A DNA stretch of 64,000 nt from contig JAHHIC010000053.1 of assembly GCA_019359035.1 (NCBI GenBank), positions 62,001 to 126,000 on the forward strand. Reading direction: 5' to 3'. Below the pieces are notes generated by a model. That model had not been told where the DNA came from and ran no database searches. It saw only the letters and a list, made by a program, of their open reading frames with translations. Position numbers and translations under genes: made by a program. Positions 1-8,557 of the stretch are shown piece by piece (positions within the stretch are counted from its first letter, which is position 1; every line of letters begins with the position of its first letter). The stretch is from Scytonematopsis contorta HA4267-MV1. Lineage in GTDB: Bacteria; Cyanobacteriota; Cyanobacteriia; Cyanobacteriales; Nostocaceae.

Positions 1-2193
1 CAATTTCTTGCTAATAGTAGCACTGATGCTGCCGCTGGAAATATTACAATTAAGGCTAGCGAGCAAGCTAGTTTCTCTAATACTGACACAGGATTATTTG
101 CTAATACCCAAGGGGGAAAAAGTGGAATTATTAGGGTTAATACTAATTCTTTGTTTCTAAATGATGGTGCTACTTTTAATACTAGTACTACAGGAGATGG
201 TGCTGGAGGCGATATTTACGTTAATACCAACATCTTTAGCCTCAGAAACGGTTCCCAGTTGCTCAGCAAAACCTCTGCTGGTGGTAATGCCGGAAATATT
301 AATATCGAAGCTAGTCAAGTTAATCTTGATGGTGTTGGAAGCGGATTTTTTGCTAATACTGAATCTAATTCTACAGGTGACAGTGGTAACATTTTTGTCA
401 AATCTCCAACTTTATTAGTTGAAAATGGAGCAGGTATCGCTGTAAACAGTCAAGGAACGGGAATTGGTGGGAGTATTGAAATTTTATCAAACAACTTAAA
501 TCTCAATAACCGAGGATTTATCTCTGCCGAAACATTTAACACTAAAGGTGGTAATATTCAGCTACAAAATTTGAACTTATTGCAGTTGAATAATAACAGC
601 AAAATATCAGCTTCTACAGTTGATGGTGTTGGTGGTCTAGTTAGCATTAATGCTACTGATTCTATTAATTTAGGCAATGGTAGTAACATATCAGCTCAAG
701 CTACTGGTGCCGGTAGTGCAGGTGATTTAGAAATTATCACTGGTTTATTCAATATCGATAATTCTAAAGTTACATTAAGTGCGGAGAAAACTGGAAATGC
801 TGGAGATTTGCAAATTGCAGCTAATAATATAAAACTCGACAATCAAGCTAAAATCGCAGCAGAGACTGTTGGGGGTAATAGTGGTGATATTAAATTAACA
901 AATTTAAATTCATTGCAGTTAAATAATTCCCAAATTTCAACTTCCACCATTGATGGCAAAAGTGGCGATATTTCAATTAATGCTAGAGAACAAGTTAATA
1001 TCAATAATGCGAGCCAAATAAATGCGAGCGCTAACGGAACTGGTAATGCTGGCTATGTAGAAATCAATGCATCAAATTTAAATGTAGATAATAACTCGCG
1101 AATTTCCAGTTCCTCAAAATCCGGTCAAAGTAGCGATATTCTGCTCACTGGTTTAAATTCGTTGCTAGTAAATAACAGTGAAATTACAGCATCTACCGAA
1201 AATGGATACGCGGGTAACTTAAGCATTGATGCTAGTAATTATATTACATTAACTGGCAAAGGTGGCTTATCGGTACAAGCAACTGCTGGTGGGATAGCAG
1301 GTAATTTGACTGCCACCACTGGTAAATTTAATATCGAAAATGGAGCAGAAGTTAACGTCAGTAGTCCATCCGGACAAGCTGGAAACTTAGATATCACTGC
1401 TAATAATTTGTTTTTGTCACAGGGTTCAATTTTTGCAGAAACTGGTATTGCTAATACCGACCCAGATGTGTCGGGTGCTAATATCCGTTTGAACGTCGAA
1501 GATTTATTCATGATGCAAAATAATAGCCTGATTTCCGCAGAAGCTTTTAATACTGCAACAGGTGGTAATATTACGATAAACAACCCTAACGGTTTTATTG
1601 TGGCTATCGCGGATGAAAATAGCGATATCACAGCGAATGCTCGCAGGGGAAATGGTGGTAGCATCAACATTACTACCCAAGGCATTTTTGGTTTGGATTA
1701 CCGACTGCAAAGAACTCCTAAAAGCGATATCACAGCTAGTTCCGAATTTGGTTTAAATGGTAGTGTAACAATTGATACAATAAATGTTGACCCTAGCCAA
1801 GGTTTAGTCGAGTTACCAGTAAATTTTGCAGACCCTTCTACACAGGTAGCCCAAGGTTGTGGGACGGGTAGCAAAGTCGCAAACCGTAACAGTCAATTTA
1901 TCATTACAGGACGTGATGGGTTACCAAAAAAACCCAACGACTTATTTACAGGAGGTCAGGTACTAGTAGATTTGTATGATGTGCAGCCACCATTGGAAAC
2001 AAATCAAGTGCAAACAAATCAAGCTTCTGCACCCGCTTCATCTGTTTCCCCTAAACCCGATAATGAAATTGTGGAAGCACAAGGATGGATAGTTGACGCT
2101 AACAATCAAGTTGTTCTGGTAGCGCAAGCACCTCAAGCAACATCATCTATTCCCCCGTTCGTCCAACCTCATTGTGTTAGCAAGGAAAATTGA
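1..2193 (+). CDS. Filamentous haemagglutinin-like / S-layer family adhesin, C-terminal part (5' end outside window)
   Basis: The frame is open from the first base, so the gene starts upstream and only its last ~730 codons are present. The protein is a long run of short, irregular repeats rich in Asn, Gly, Ser and Thr (recurring GNAG, NINA, LNLNN, SAxTxG patterns), which is the signature of a right-handed parallel beta-helix such as the passenger of two-partner secretion proteins. The C-terminal ~130 residues change character: a GCGTGS segment, then SQFIITGRDGLPKKPND, then a Pro/Gln-rich tail. That TGRxGLPxxP block is typical of the end of cyanobacterial haemagglutinin-like secreted proteins. 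Family knowledge suggests export through a TpsB/ShlB-type outer-membrane partner and a role at the cell surface; neither the signal peptide nor the partner gene is in view. The gene is followed by a convergent small gene. Confidence 0.85.
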   Translation, partial: QFLANSSTDAAAGNITIKASEQASFSNTDTGLFANTQGGKSGIIRVNTNSLFLNDGATFNTSTTGDGAGGDIYVNTNIFSLRNGSQLLSKTSAGGNAGNINIEASQVNLDGVGSGFFANTESNSTGDSGNIFVKSPTLLVENGAGIAVNSQGTGIGGSIEILSNNLNLNNRGFISAETFNTKGGNIQLQNLNLLQLNNNSKISASTVDGVGGLVSINATDSINLGNGSNISAQATGAGSAGDLEIITGLFNIDNSKVTLSAEKTGNAGDLQIAANNIKLDNQAKIAAETVGGNSGDIKLTNLNSLQLNNSQISTSTIDGKSGDISINAREQVNINNASQINASANGTGNAGYVEINASNLNVDNNSRISSSSKSGQSSDILLTGLNSLLVNNSEITASTENGYAGNLSIDASNYITLTGKGGLSVQATAGGIAGNLTATTGKFNIENGAEVNVSSPSGQAGNLDITANNLFLSQGSIFAETGIANTDPDVSGANIRLNVEDLFMMQNNSLISAEAFNTATGGNITINNPNGFIVAIADENSDITANARRGNGGSINITTQGIFGLDYRLQRTPKSDITASSEFGLNGSVTIDTINVDPSQGLVELPVNFADPSTQVAQGCGTGSKVANRNSQFIITGRDGLPKKPNDLFTGGQVLVDLYDVQPPLETNQVQTNQASAPASSVSPKPDNEIVEAQGWIVDANNQVVLVAQAPQATSSIPPFVQPHCVSKEN

Positions 2194-2249
2194 AATGCTG
2201 GTTTTGTCTCAAATGAGCTAGCACCTTAATAAAAATTTGTTTTTGTAAA

Positions 2250-2447
2250 CTATTCTTCCCTTTTTCGTCTTCTGTTAAACTCTTGCAACAGAACCCCACA
2301 ACGTTTACTGGTCTCGTGTGCTTTACGTGTTAGTTCTCTGCTCTTTTCAAAATCTGTTTTCAAAAGTGCCACACCTTCAGTTTGTAAAGCAACTGTTTCT
2401 TTAGCTAGTTCCTTTATCCGGGTTTTTAAATCTTCCAAAGTTTTCAT
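2250..2447 (-). CDS. Small coiled-coil protein, unknown function
   Basis: A 65-residue, highly charged protein that is almost entirely predictable as alpha-helix: Lys/Glu/Leu-rich heptad-like spacing (MKTLEDLKTRIKELAKET) and a basic end (RRRKREE). There is no membrane segment and no motif I recognise. An aggag-like ribosome site lies just upstream on the minus strand (ctggaggaat before ATG). It sits alone between the adhesin gene and a 470-base gap. Its clean helical composition and good start signal favour a real gene, but the function is unknown; a DNA-binding or chaperone-like role would be guesswork. Confidence 0.55.
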   Translation of the reverse strand: MKTLEDLKTRIKELAKETVALQTEGVALLKTDFEKSRELTRKAHETSKRCGVLLQEFNRRRKREE

Positions 2448-2916
2448 TATTCCTCCAGTTCTAGCAATAAAGTTTCAATGTTCAAAACCTCTTCGTATAT
2501 GCTACATTGGCTATAAAAAATACACCAATTTATCCCATGTATCAGTTCTAAAGGTTAATTCTTTTTGACCGACGCACAAAGGCTTTATCTTTGAAGGAGT
2601 GGTTGATAACTGAAATTACAAATACGAAAGATAGGTGTTTTGTTACTGTTGTACGAGCGTAAATAAGCCAGGGAATAAATTCCCTGTCTGATAGCTAAAG
2701 TCCTCTGAAAGAGGACTAATTGTAATTTTTATAGTTGTTTTAAAACTATTTTATGAAAAATTTATAAGAAACTTGTAAATTAAATAAACCATTTATTTAT
2801 TGTGACATACAGATTGGCTTATAGGTATTAATCTGTAGAGTGCTAAGGAAATTACCTCTATTCAATTGGATAATTAATTTCTTGGAAGTGCAATGAGAAA
2901 ATATATATTTGAACTG
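2448..2916. other. Intergenic region, AT-rich, one palindromic repeat
   Basis: No coding potential is seen. The stretch holds one copy of the double-palindrome repeat described at 2668-2718; the rest is AT-rich and probably carries the promoter of the small gene to the left. Confidence 0.5.
2668..2718 (+). repeat. Dispersed double-palindrome repeat (ccaggg/aaagtcctc family), copy 1
   Basis: Two consecutive palindromes, cagggaataaattccctg and a cctctgaaagagg hairpin, separated by ctgatagctaa. The same two-hairpin unit recurs at 18091-18139, 19005-19053 (inverted), 62807-62855 and 62922-62972 (inverted), so it is a genomic repeat family rather than a local structure. Confidence 0.85.
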
Positions 2917-3471
2917 CTATCGTCCTTTTGCAAAATCAGCGTAAATAAATATTTCCACACCTAAAATTAATAAAAACATAAACTCTACTAAACAGAGAAT
3001 TATAATAGCTAAATTCGGCTGTGGGACTAACCACAAAAACGCTACCAATCCCGATATTCCTGAAACTACAAAAGTCATCTCGTCTATAATAAGTTGTTCT
3101 ATTTTCCTACGTATTCGTCGCTTATCACTCCTGTGTGCAATCTCCCAACCAAAAATAGACTCAATTTCATCTTCTCCAGTATACTTTTTTATTTTTTCTA
3201 CTAGTGTTATGCGAATATATCTACCTATTGCTGTAATTTTCTCATCATTAACAAGATAAGCCCATCCAAGAATTAGACAAACCCAAGGGATGACAAGTAG
3301 ACCATAATAAGTATTTTTTCCGGCTAAAGCAAAAGAGAGGATACCACCAAATACACCCAAGGTTACATAAAGCATATTATCACGAAAGCCTATTCGCTGT
3401 GCTTGTTCTTCTTTTAACTTTTCGTATTCAAGAAGATAAACATCAAGTATTTGTTTTTGTTCGTCACTCAT
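2917..3471 (-). CDS. Four-helix integral membrane protein, third gene of candidate conflict operon
   Basis: A 184-residue protein with a charged, coiled-coil-like N-terminus (residues 1-30, rich in Glu/Lys/Gln), four hydrophobic helices at about 33-50, 54-74, 132-149 and 153-177, and a basic cytoplasmic-looking loop (about 80-130, with RRIRRK). There is no enzymatic motif and no signal peptide. It starts 37 bases after the stop of the nucleoside-phosphorylase-like gene on the same strand, so the two are probably co-transcribed. Small multi-helix membrane proteins next to NTP- or nucleotide-handling proteins often act as membrane-disrupting effectors in bacterial conflict systems; that is an inference from context. 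I considered the cyanobacterial TRADD-associated transmembrane family, but this protein has four helices and I cannot confirm membership. Confidence 0.75.
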   Translation of the reverse strand: MSDEQKQILDVYLLEYEKLKEEQAQRIGFRDNMLYVTLGVFGGILSFALAGKNTYYGLLVIPWVCLILGWAYLVNDEKITAIGRYIRITLVEKIKKYTGEDEIESIFGWEIAHRSDKRRIRRKIEQLIIDEMTFVVSGISGLVAFLWLVPQPNLAIIILCLVEFMFLLILGVEIFIYADFAKGR

Positions 3472-3508
3472 TAATGCACTCCTAGCTTGTTATACATGAT
3501 GATTGTAC

Positions 3509-5569
3509 TTACTCATTAAGTTCAGCAACCAAATCTTCACGTCCTATTACAATCAGAGCTTCTTCTAATTCATCAAGTTTATTTCTTTGCTCTAACCACT
3601 CCCAAACGCGATTTGGTTGTTTTCCCAGCTCAAATGTCGCACTTTCATGTTGTTTGATATCAAAATAGTCTGCTAATTTATCCCAATCATTGACCAGCCT
3701 TTGACAAATAACTAGCTTAACTCTTCCAGGATATGTTTTTGTAGATTTTATTTTTTGAGGCTGCTCTTGGCGTTTTAAAGTTTCCTGCATTGTCTTTATC
3801 TCGACAACAGGTTCTTGTTTACTTGGAAGATGAATTTTCGACTTACTTTCAAAGGGCGCTGATTTCAGTAGCTCAACCACAAAAGACGCAGATGACTCTG
3901 CGGCATATTCTTGCCAAATATCATTTTTGGAACCGTCAGCCCAGTCACACATCCCTTTAACAAGTAAAATTCCTTGTGGAAAATCACTTTCGTCAGCAGC
4001 TAGAGCCGCACCTGCTGCTTCCATTTCAACTCCTACCATTTGCGACCAATCACTTTGTAAGTCATCTCTTAAATTAGGGTCAGCAATAACCTTATCCCCA
4101 GATGCTACCACTCCAAAATGTACATTAGGAATTACTCTTCCTGTTGTACCATCAGGTCTTTGAGCTTTTACAGATAAAACCCAACTTAGACTTGGTAGAT
4201 TCTTTGCTGCCTCCAGTAAACCTTTTGCAGGACGATGAGTTTCGTATCTTCGCTGGATTTGAGAATTATTTTGTTCTAATTGAATTTGCTTGCCTAATTC
4301 ATAATAAACAATTTGTTCTCCTACAAGAATATCACCTAAGTATCTACTATCTTTTGGAATTCCTCCCGCTATACCAGTTAAAATAATATGAGATGGATTA
4401 AAGTCAATTATTGCTCTTTGAGTTGTAAGCGCAGAGCGGATATTTCCCATGCAGTTTAAGCAGATAACTACAACTTGATAAGTGGTATCTGACCTGCAAG
4501 TTTTGACAGAAGCTCTATGAAATACTTTACTGAAATTTTGAACTTTTTCAGGGAAATCTAAATAGCGTAAGACTGCATCTCGCTCTTTTTCCAAAGCAGT
4601 TATGATGACAACATCTATTACATTATCTAAAAATAAACTTTGGGAATATTTAGCAGTCGTTGTTGGTACAGTTAAAGATTTTTCTTCCCTTGAGCTAAGA
4701 TTATAAATAATTTTTTCTTCTGAGATATCTTCCAATTTTTGTGTTTCATCTTTAGATGAACAAAGTTCATTTTTTTGATAATTATAAATCGGAATAACAA
4801 GGTCTTGGGATTGATTAATAGGATTGGAAATTTGAATAGATATTTGTTGAGATAAATAGCGTTTTAAATCTTCAATAAATTCCTCTAAAGAAGTCTCTTG
4901 TAATTCTCTTCGCTTTAAAGCTCGTTCAATAGGTGAAACGATATTTGCGTACAAACTATTTACATACTCACGTCTTAGCTGATAAGTGTTTAATTCACAT
5001 ACACTATAAGCTTCCCAATATGATAATGAGTAAAAAACGTTTGGATTTTTTATAGATATACCAATTTTATTCAGTGTACTTATTTTTGACTTTATGCTTT
5101 GATAAATCTTAATATAATTTTCTTCCTCAGTCTCTACTTGTGATTTTCTAGTGGCAACATCAATCATGATTGACTTAATCAGTTCAATCTTTTTCGATAT
5201 TTCTTGAAAAAATGATATTTCTAAATTGTCAATACAATCTTTTCTACTTTCATTCTTACTGTTTAGAAAGTCTTCAATTTTATTTATGATTTCGGTATAT
5301 ATTTCGTAAATATATTTCCGTCTAGCATTGGAATTTAGCTCGTTAGATGAGTAATATTTTTGCCAATTCCATAACGACTTAAATTTATTTGGATTTAAAA
5401 TAGCTAATCCTTCTTCATTAAATATTTCGATTGAAGAGTCTACTTCTTGATAAAGACTTTTATAATTATCTTCTTCATATCGGATATTAGTACCTGTCGC
5501 AACATCGATAAGTATTGATTGTAGTTGTTCAAGCTGGGCTAGAAGTTCTTGAATTTTCTGGACTTTCAT
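3509..5569 (-). CDS. Nucleoside phosphorylase/MTA-SAH nucleosidase-like protein with duplicated N-terminal module and death-fold-like C-terminal domain
   Basis: A 686-residue protein in three parts. Residues ~10-100 and ~122-217 are a tandem duplication: both copies carry (S)I(L/M)IDVAT, a conserved NPN(K/V)F, a Trp-rich segment and SSNELN/SVCELN followed by RR(K/E)Y. Residues ~317-572 match the PNP_UDP/MTAN fold: ITALEKER at 323-330, the GIAGG loop at 399-403, GVEMEAAG at 513-520 and CDWADG at 541-546, the places where this family binds ribose and protonates the base. Residues ~615-686 look like a small helical effector-associated domain of the death-fold type (DWDKLADYF, VWEWLEQR, LIVIGREDLV). 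Phosphorylase-like domains fused to such adaptor domains are known from cyanobacterial conflict proteins, where they are thought to cleave nucleosides or nucleotides on activation. It lies 54 bases downstream of the helicase gene and 37 upstream of a membrane protein, all on one strand. Function in defence is inferred. Confidence 0.8.
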   Translation of the reverse strand: MKVQKIQELLAQLEQLQSILIDVATGTNIRYEEDNYKSLYQEVDSSIEIFNEEGLAILNPNKFKSLWNWQKYYSSNELNSNARRKYIYEIYTEIINKIEDFLNSKNESRKDCIDNLEISFFQEISKKIELIKSIMIDVATRKSQVETEEENYIKIYQSIKSKISTLNKIGISIKNPNVFYSLSYWEAYSVCELNTYQLRREYVNSLYANIVSPIERALKRRELQETSLEEFIEDLKRYLSQQISIQISNPINQSQDLVIPIYNYQKNELCSSKDETQKLEDISEEKIIYNLSSREEKSLTVPTTTAKYSQSLFLDNVIDVVIITALEKERDAVLRYLDFPEKVQNFSKVFHRASVKTCRSDTTYQVVVICLNCMGNIRSALTTQRAIIDFNPSHIILTGIAGGIPKDSRYLGDILVGEQIVYYELGKQIQLEQNNSQIQRRYETHRPAKGLLEAAKNLPSLSWVLSVKAQRPDGTTGRVIPNVHFGVVASGDKVIADPNLRDDLQSDWSQMVGVEMEAAGAALAADESDFPQGILLVKGMCDWADGSKNDIWQEYAAESSASFVVELLKSAPFESKSKIHLPSKQEPVVEIKTMQETLKRQEQPQKIKSTKTYPGRVKLVICQRLVNDWDKLADYFDIKQHESATFELGKQPNRVWEWLEQRNKLDELEEALIVIGREDLVAELNE

Positions 5570-5623
5570 AAATTACCTTTAATGTACTAATTTAACTGTG
5601 GGTAAAGACTTAGGGAAAAATAA

Positions 5624-8497
5624 CTACTTTTTATCTTCTAGCCTTTGTATACGCTCAACAAGCAATTTAATTTGGGAATCTCGGTTCTCGTACCACTCCT
5701 TGGACCAAATTCTATGAATTTGCCATCCAAGTTTTTCTTCTAAAACGATTCTTCGCAATCTATCACGGTCGCGTGCTGTAGGGTACTTCTTATAAATTAA
5801 TCCATCACATTCAATACCTAGTAAAAACTCTTTCGATTCCTGTTGTCGGATAACTGCTAAATCTATGGGATATCCAGAACGACCCACCGAAGTTTCTACT
5901 TGATAGCCTTGTTCTTGCAGAGCATGATATATATCATTTACGATAAGAGGATTGAAATGATAATCAGCTTTAGTGTTTTGATTTTCTTCTTTCCTGAGTT
6001 CTTCGCCTGTTTGTTGGATGTATTCAAAATACTCCTTAAAGCAACGAGCACCTTGACTATTACTTGCAGATAATAAATCTGGTGTAATTGATGCTACTAG
6101 AATCAGTTTGCATTTAGCACGAGTTATTGCTACATTTAGTCTTTTTTCTCCCCCAGCCCAAGTAAGAGGACCGAAATTCTGCTTAAAGTTTCCCTCATTG
6201 TCTTTTCCATATCCAAAGCCAAGGATAATAACATCTGACTCATCACCTTGCATATTTTCCAGATTTTTGACAAAAAACTTGTTTGAATCATCTCGACAAA
6301 ATTCAGCTAAATCAGGATTATCCCGACCCAGTTCTTTAACCTTTAGTTGAATAGTATCCGCTTGCTTTTTACTAAAAGCGATGATTCCAAGAGAAAGATG
6401 ATTACTTTTTTCAACATGCTCCAAAACAAGCTGTGCTATTTCTTCTGCCTCTATTGTATTTGGCTCCTTCGCGTTAGGTTGATAAATTCCATTTGGAACG
6501 GGATGGAAGAAAACTCCTCTATTTTTATCTTTTATAGGGTTGGGAAAAGTAATAAATTGTGATTCGTAAAACTTTCTATTGGAAAATGCAATTAAACTTT
6601 CATCTTGACTTCGATAATGCCATTTTAAGGTACGCTCTTTCATGAATTTGCCACATTCTGCAAGTAAACTATCGTAGGGAGCTTCCTCTTCAGTTTCTTC
6701 GTCATCGTCATCAGAAGTAACGCTAGAAAAGAAAGAAGATGGTGGCATTTGTTGTATATCTCCAACAACAATTACTTGCTTTGCTCGCATGATAGAAGAA
6801 ATAGAATCCTCTGTGTAAATTTGAGATGCTTCATCAAAAAGAACTGCATCAAAATAATTCATTTCTGGAGGAATGTAGTCACTTACTGCTAAGGGACTCA
6901 TCAACCAGCATGGTTTAAGTGCAAGAATTAGATTACCAGCTTCTGTAATAAATTCTCTAACTTGTTTCCTCGGTTTTTGAGTTTCTCGCTTAAGGTAGGA
7001 AATTAAAGTTGCCGTATTTAACTCTTCAGACCACTTTTTCCACTCATCAACGTGAATTCGTCGCAATTGCGTTTTGGCAAATTTATATTGTAGCTTGTCT
7101 AGTTCACCGAACTGTCTTATTTGTCCCTCGTGAATAGTATAATTAAAACATCTTATTTCAGCGCTATTGTCATAAATATACTGTAGCCAAGAATTATAAA
7201 ATCCCTTTAGAAAAAGAGAACACCAATAATCAGCAGGAATATTACTTATTTTCAATTTATCTAAGAAAGCTTCCAAACCCAGTAACTTAAGTTCGTCTAA
7301 GTTTTCTTGATAATCTAACCATTTACGAAATAAGTCTAATTCATTAGTCGCCTTATCAAGAAAAGAGTCTATTTTATCAAAAGTAATATGTTGAAAATAA
7401 ATATTACTTGTATTCATTATTTTTTCTGGATATGCAAAATACTCTCTTAATTCATTAAAACCATGTTCTATTATTCTCGTTGTATTCTGCCAATTCAATT
7501 GCTTTAAAATGTCTAATAAATTTTGCCGACTACTCTCAGAATAAATTAATTCCGAAACTACTTCTGATGGGAGATTCGGATTTAGCTCTTCTAACCATAT
7601 CAATGCTTGTTTAATGCTAAATAAATCTGGTTTATTTCGGATAAAGAAATTTTTGAAAGCTAAATTAGGAGGGTACTTATCATCTGCTAGTTTACATCTG
7701 AGCTTTTTAAGCTCAATTCCTTTCTCTAAATCATTTTTTAATTGCTCATCAGAAATAGATTTTATGACTTTACGAAAACTCATAATTAGCTTAATATCTT
7801 GCCAATATTTTTTCTGAAAGCAGCGAAAAATACCCCACTTATTACATCTTACTAATATGGAAGATAAATCTTGATTTAAAAACTCAACTTGATATTTTTT
7901 ATTTAAATAACTAGCAAGCTCTTCCTCTAAGTCATAATCATTTTGTAATTCACTAAATCTCTGTTTTAAAAGGTTTAGGTTATTTCCTTTAAACCAGATT
8001 TTGGGAATTTTAGGAACATCCGGAGTTCTAGTAGCGTTTTCAAAAATGTCATTAAATACACCCTGGGGTAAATTGCGGGGTTTGTCTATTGGAACATCGG
8101 CAACATGACGTGCTGCTCTAATTGTGGATTCCAATTCATTTAGTGTTTTAGGACTTTCTACTTTGAATAGCGTAGCTAGTTGATGACCTGAGTCTTTTAC
8201 TAATTTAATATGCTGAGATAGCTTCTCAATTTTTTCATAAATTTCTTCTCGCTTTTGAGAATCTAGCGATGTTAGCTCACTTTGTTGCCATATAGTTTGC
8301 TGTTCCCCTCGAAAAAAAAGATGATTTTGACTTAGTTTTTCTAAAAGATTTCTGGCTTCAACCAACTGAGTGTTAGACCAGGTATTAATATTGCGAAGTG
8401 TGAATCTAATTTCGTGACTAGATTCCCTTTTTAGATTTAGTAATTCACCATAAATTTCAAAGGTCGATTTTCCTATAGGCTGCCACTTTTTATGCAA
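5624..8497 (-). CDS. C-terminal fragment of DUF4011 helicase with Vsr/MTES_1575-like nuclease domain
   Basis: The 957-residue fragment begins at an internal Met 20 codons after the in-frame TGA. It carries the superfamily-1 Walker B (DAVLFDEASQIY), motif III (GDIQQMPPS), motif IV (WHYRSQDESLIAFSN), motif V (NMQGDESDVIILGFG) and motif VI (NVAITRAKCKLIL). An acidic linker (DDDDEETEEEA) lies between motifs III and IV. The last ~120 residues match the MTES_1575/Vsr-like endonuclease fold: SGYPIDLAV, LGIECDG, TARDRDRLR, LGWQIHRIWS. Conserved Asp and Glu-x-Asp residues fit a PD-(D/E)xK active site. Without the P-loop on the upstream fragment the helicase half should be inactive unless the TGA is read through or the two pieces complement each other. 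Confidence 0.78.
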   Translation of the reverse strand: MHKKWQPIGKSTFEIYGELLNLKRESSHEIRFTLRNINTWSNTQLVEARNLLEKLSQNHLFFRGEQQTIWQQSELTSLDSQKREEIYEKIEKLSQHIKLVKDSGHQLATLFKVESPKTLNELESTIRAARHVADVPIDKPRNLPQGVFNDIFENATRTPDVPKIPKIWFKGNNLNLLKQRFSELQNDYDLEEELASYLNKKYQVEFLNQDLSSILVRCNKWGIFRCFQKKYWQDIKLIMSFRKVIKSISDEQLKNDLEKGIELKKLRCKLADDKYPPNLAFKNFFIRNKPDLFSIKQALIWLEELNPNLPSEVVSELIYSESSRQNLLDILKQLNWQNTTRIIEHGFNELREYFAYPEKIMNTSNIYFQHITFDKIDSFLDKATNELDLFRKWLDYQENLDELKLLGLEAFLDKLKISNIPADYWCSLFLKGFYNSWLQYIYDNSAEIRCFNYTIHEGQIRQFGELDKLQYKFAKTQLRRIHVDEWKKWSEELNTATLISYLKRETQKPRKQVREFITEAGNLILALKPCWLMSPLAVSDYIPPEMNYFDAVLFDEASQIYTEDSISSIMRAKQVIVVGDIQQMPPSSFFSSVTSDDDDEETEEEAPYDSLLAECGKFMKERTLKWHYRSQDESLIAFSNRKFYESQFITFPNPIKDKNRGVFFHPVPNGIYQPNAKEPNTIEAEEIAQLVLEHVEKSNHLSLGIIAFSKKQADTIQLKVKELGRDNPDLAEFCRDDSNKFFVKNLENMQGDESDVIILGFGYGKDNEGNFKQNFGPLTWAGGEKRLNVAITRAKCKLILVASITPDLLSASNSQGARCFKEYFEYIQQTGEELRKEENQNTKADYHFNPLIVNDIYHALQEQGYQVETSVGRSGYPIDLAVIRQQESKEFLLGIECDGLIYKKYPTARDRDRLRRIVLEEKLGWQIHRIWSKEWYENRDSQIKLLVERIQRLEDKK

Positions 8498-8557
8498 ATT
8501 TTCTGGATGCTGATTTAATATTTGCCGATAGGTATTTAATTCGTAGAAAAAATCATT

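Noticed and set aside
1239-1710. Minus-strand frames inside the adhesin gene
   Set aside because: Shadows of a low-complexity coding sequence in the opposite strand.
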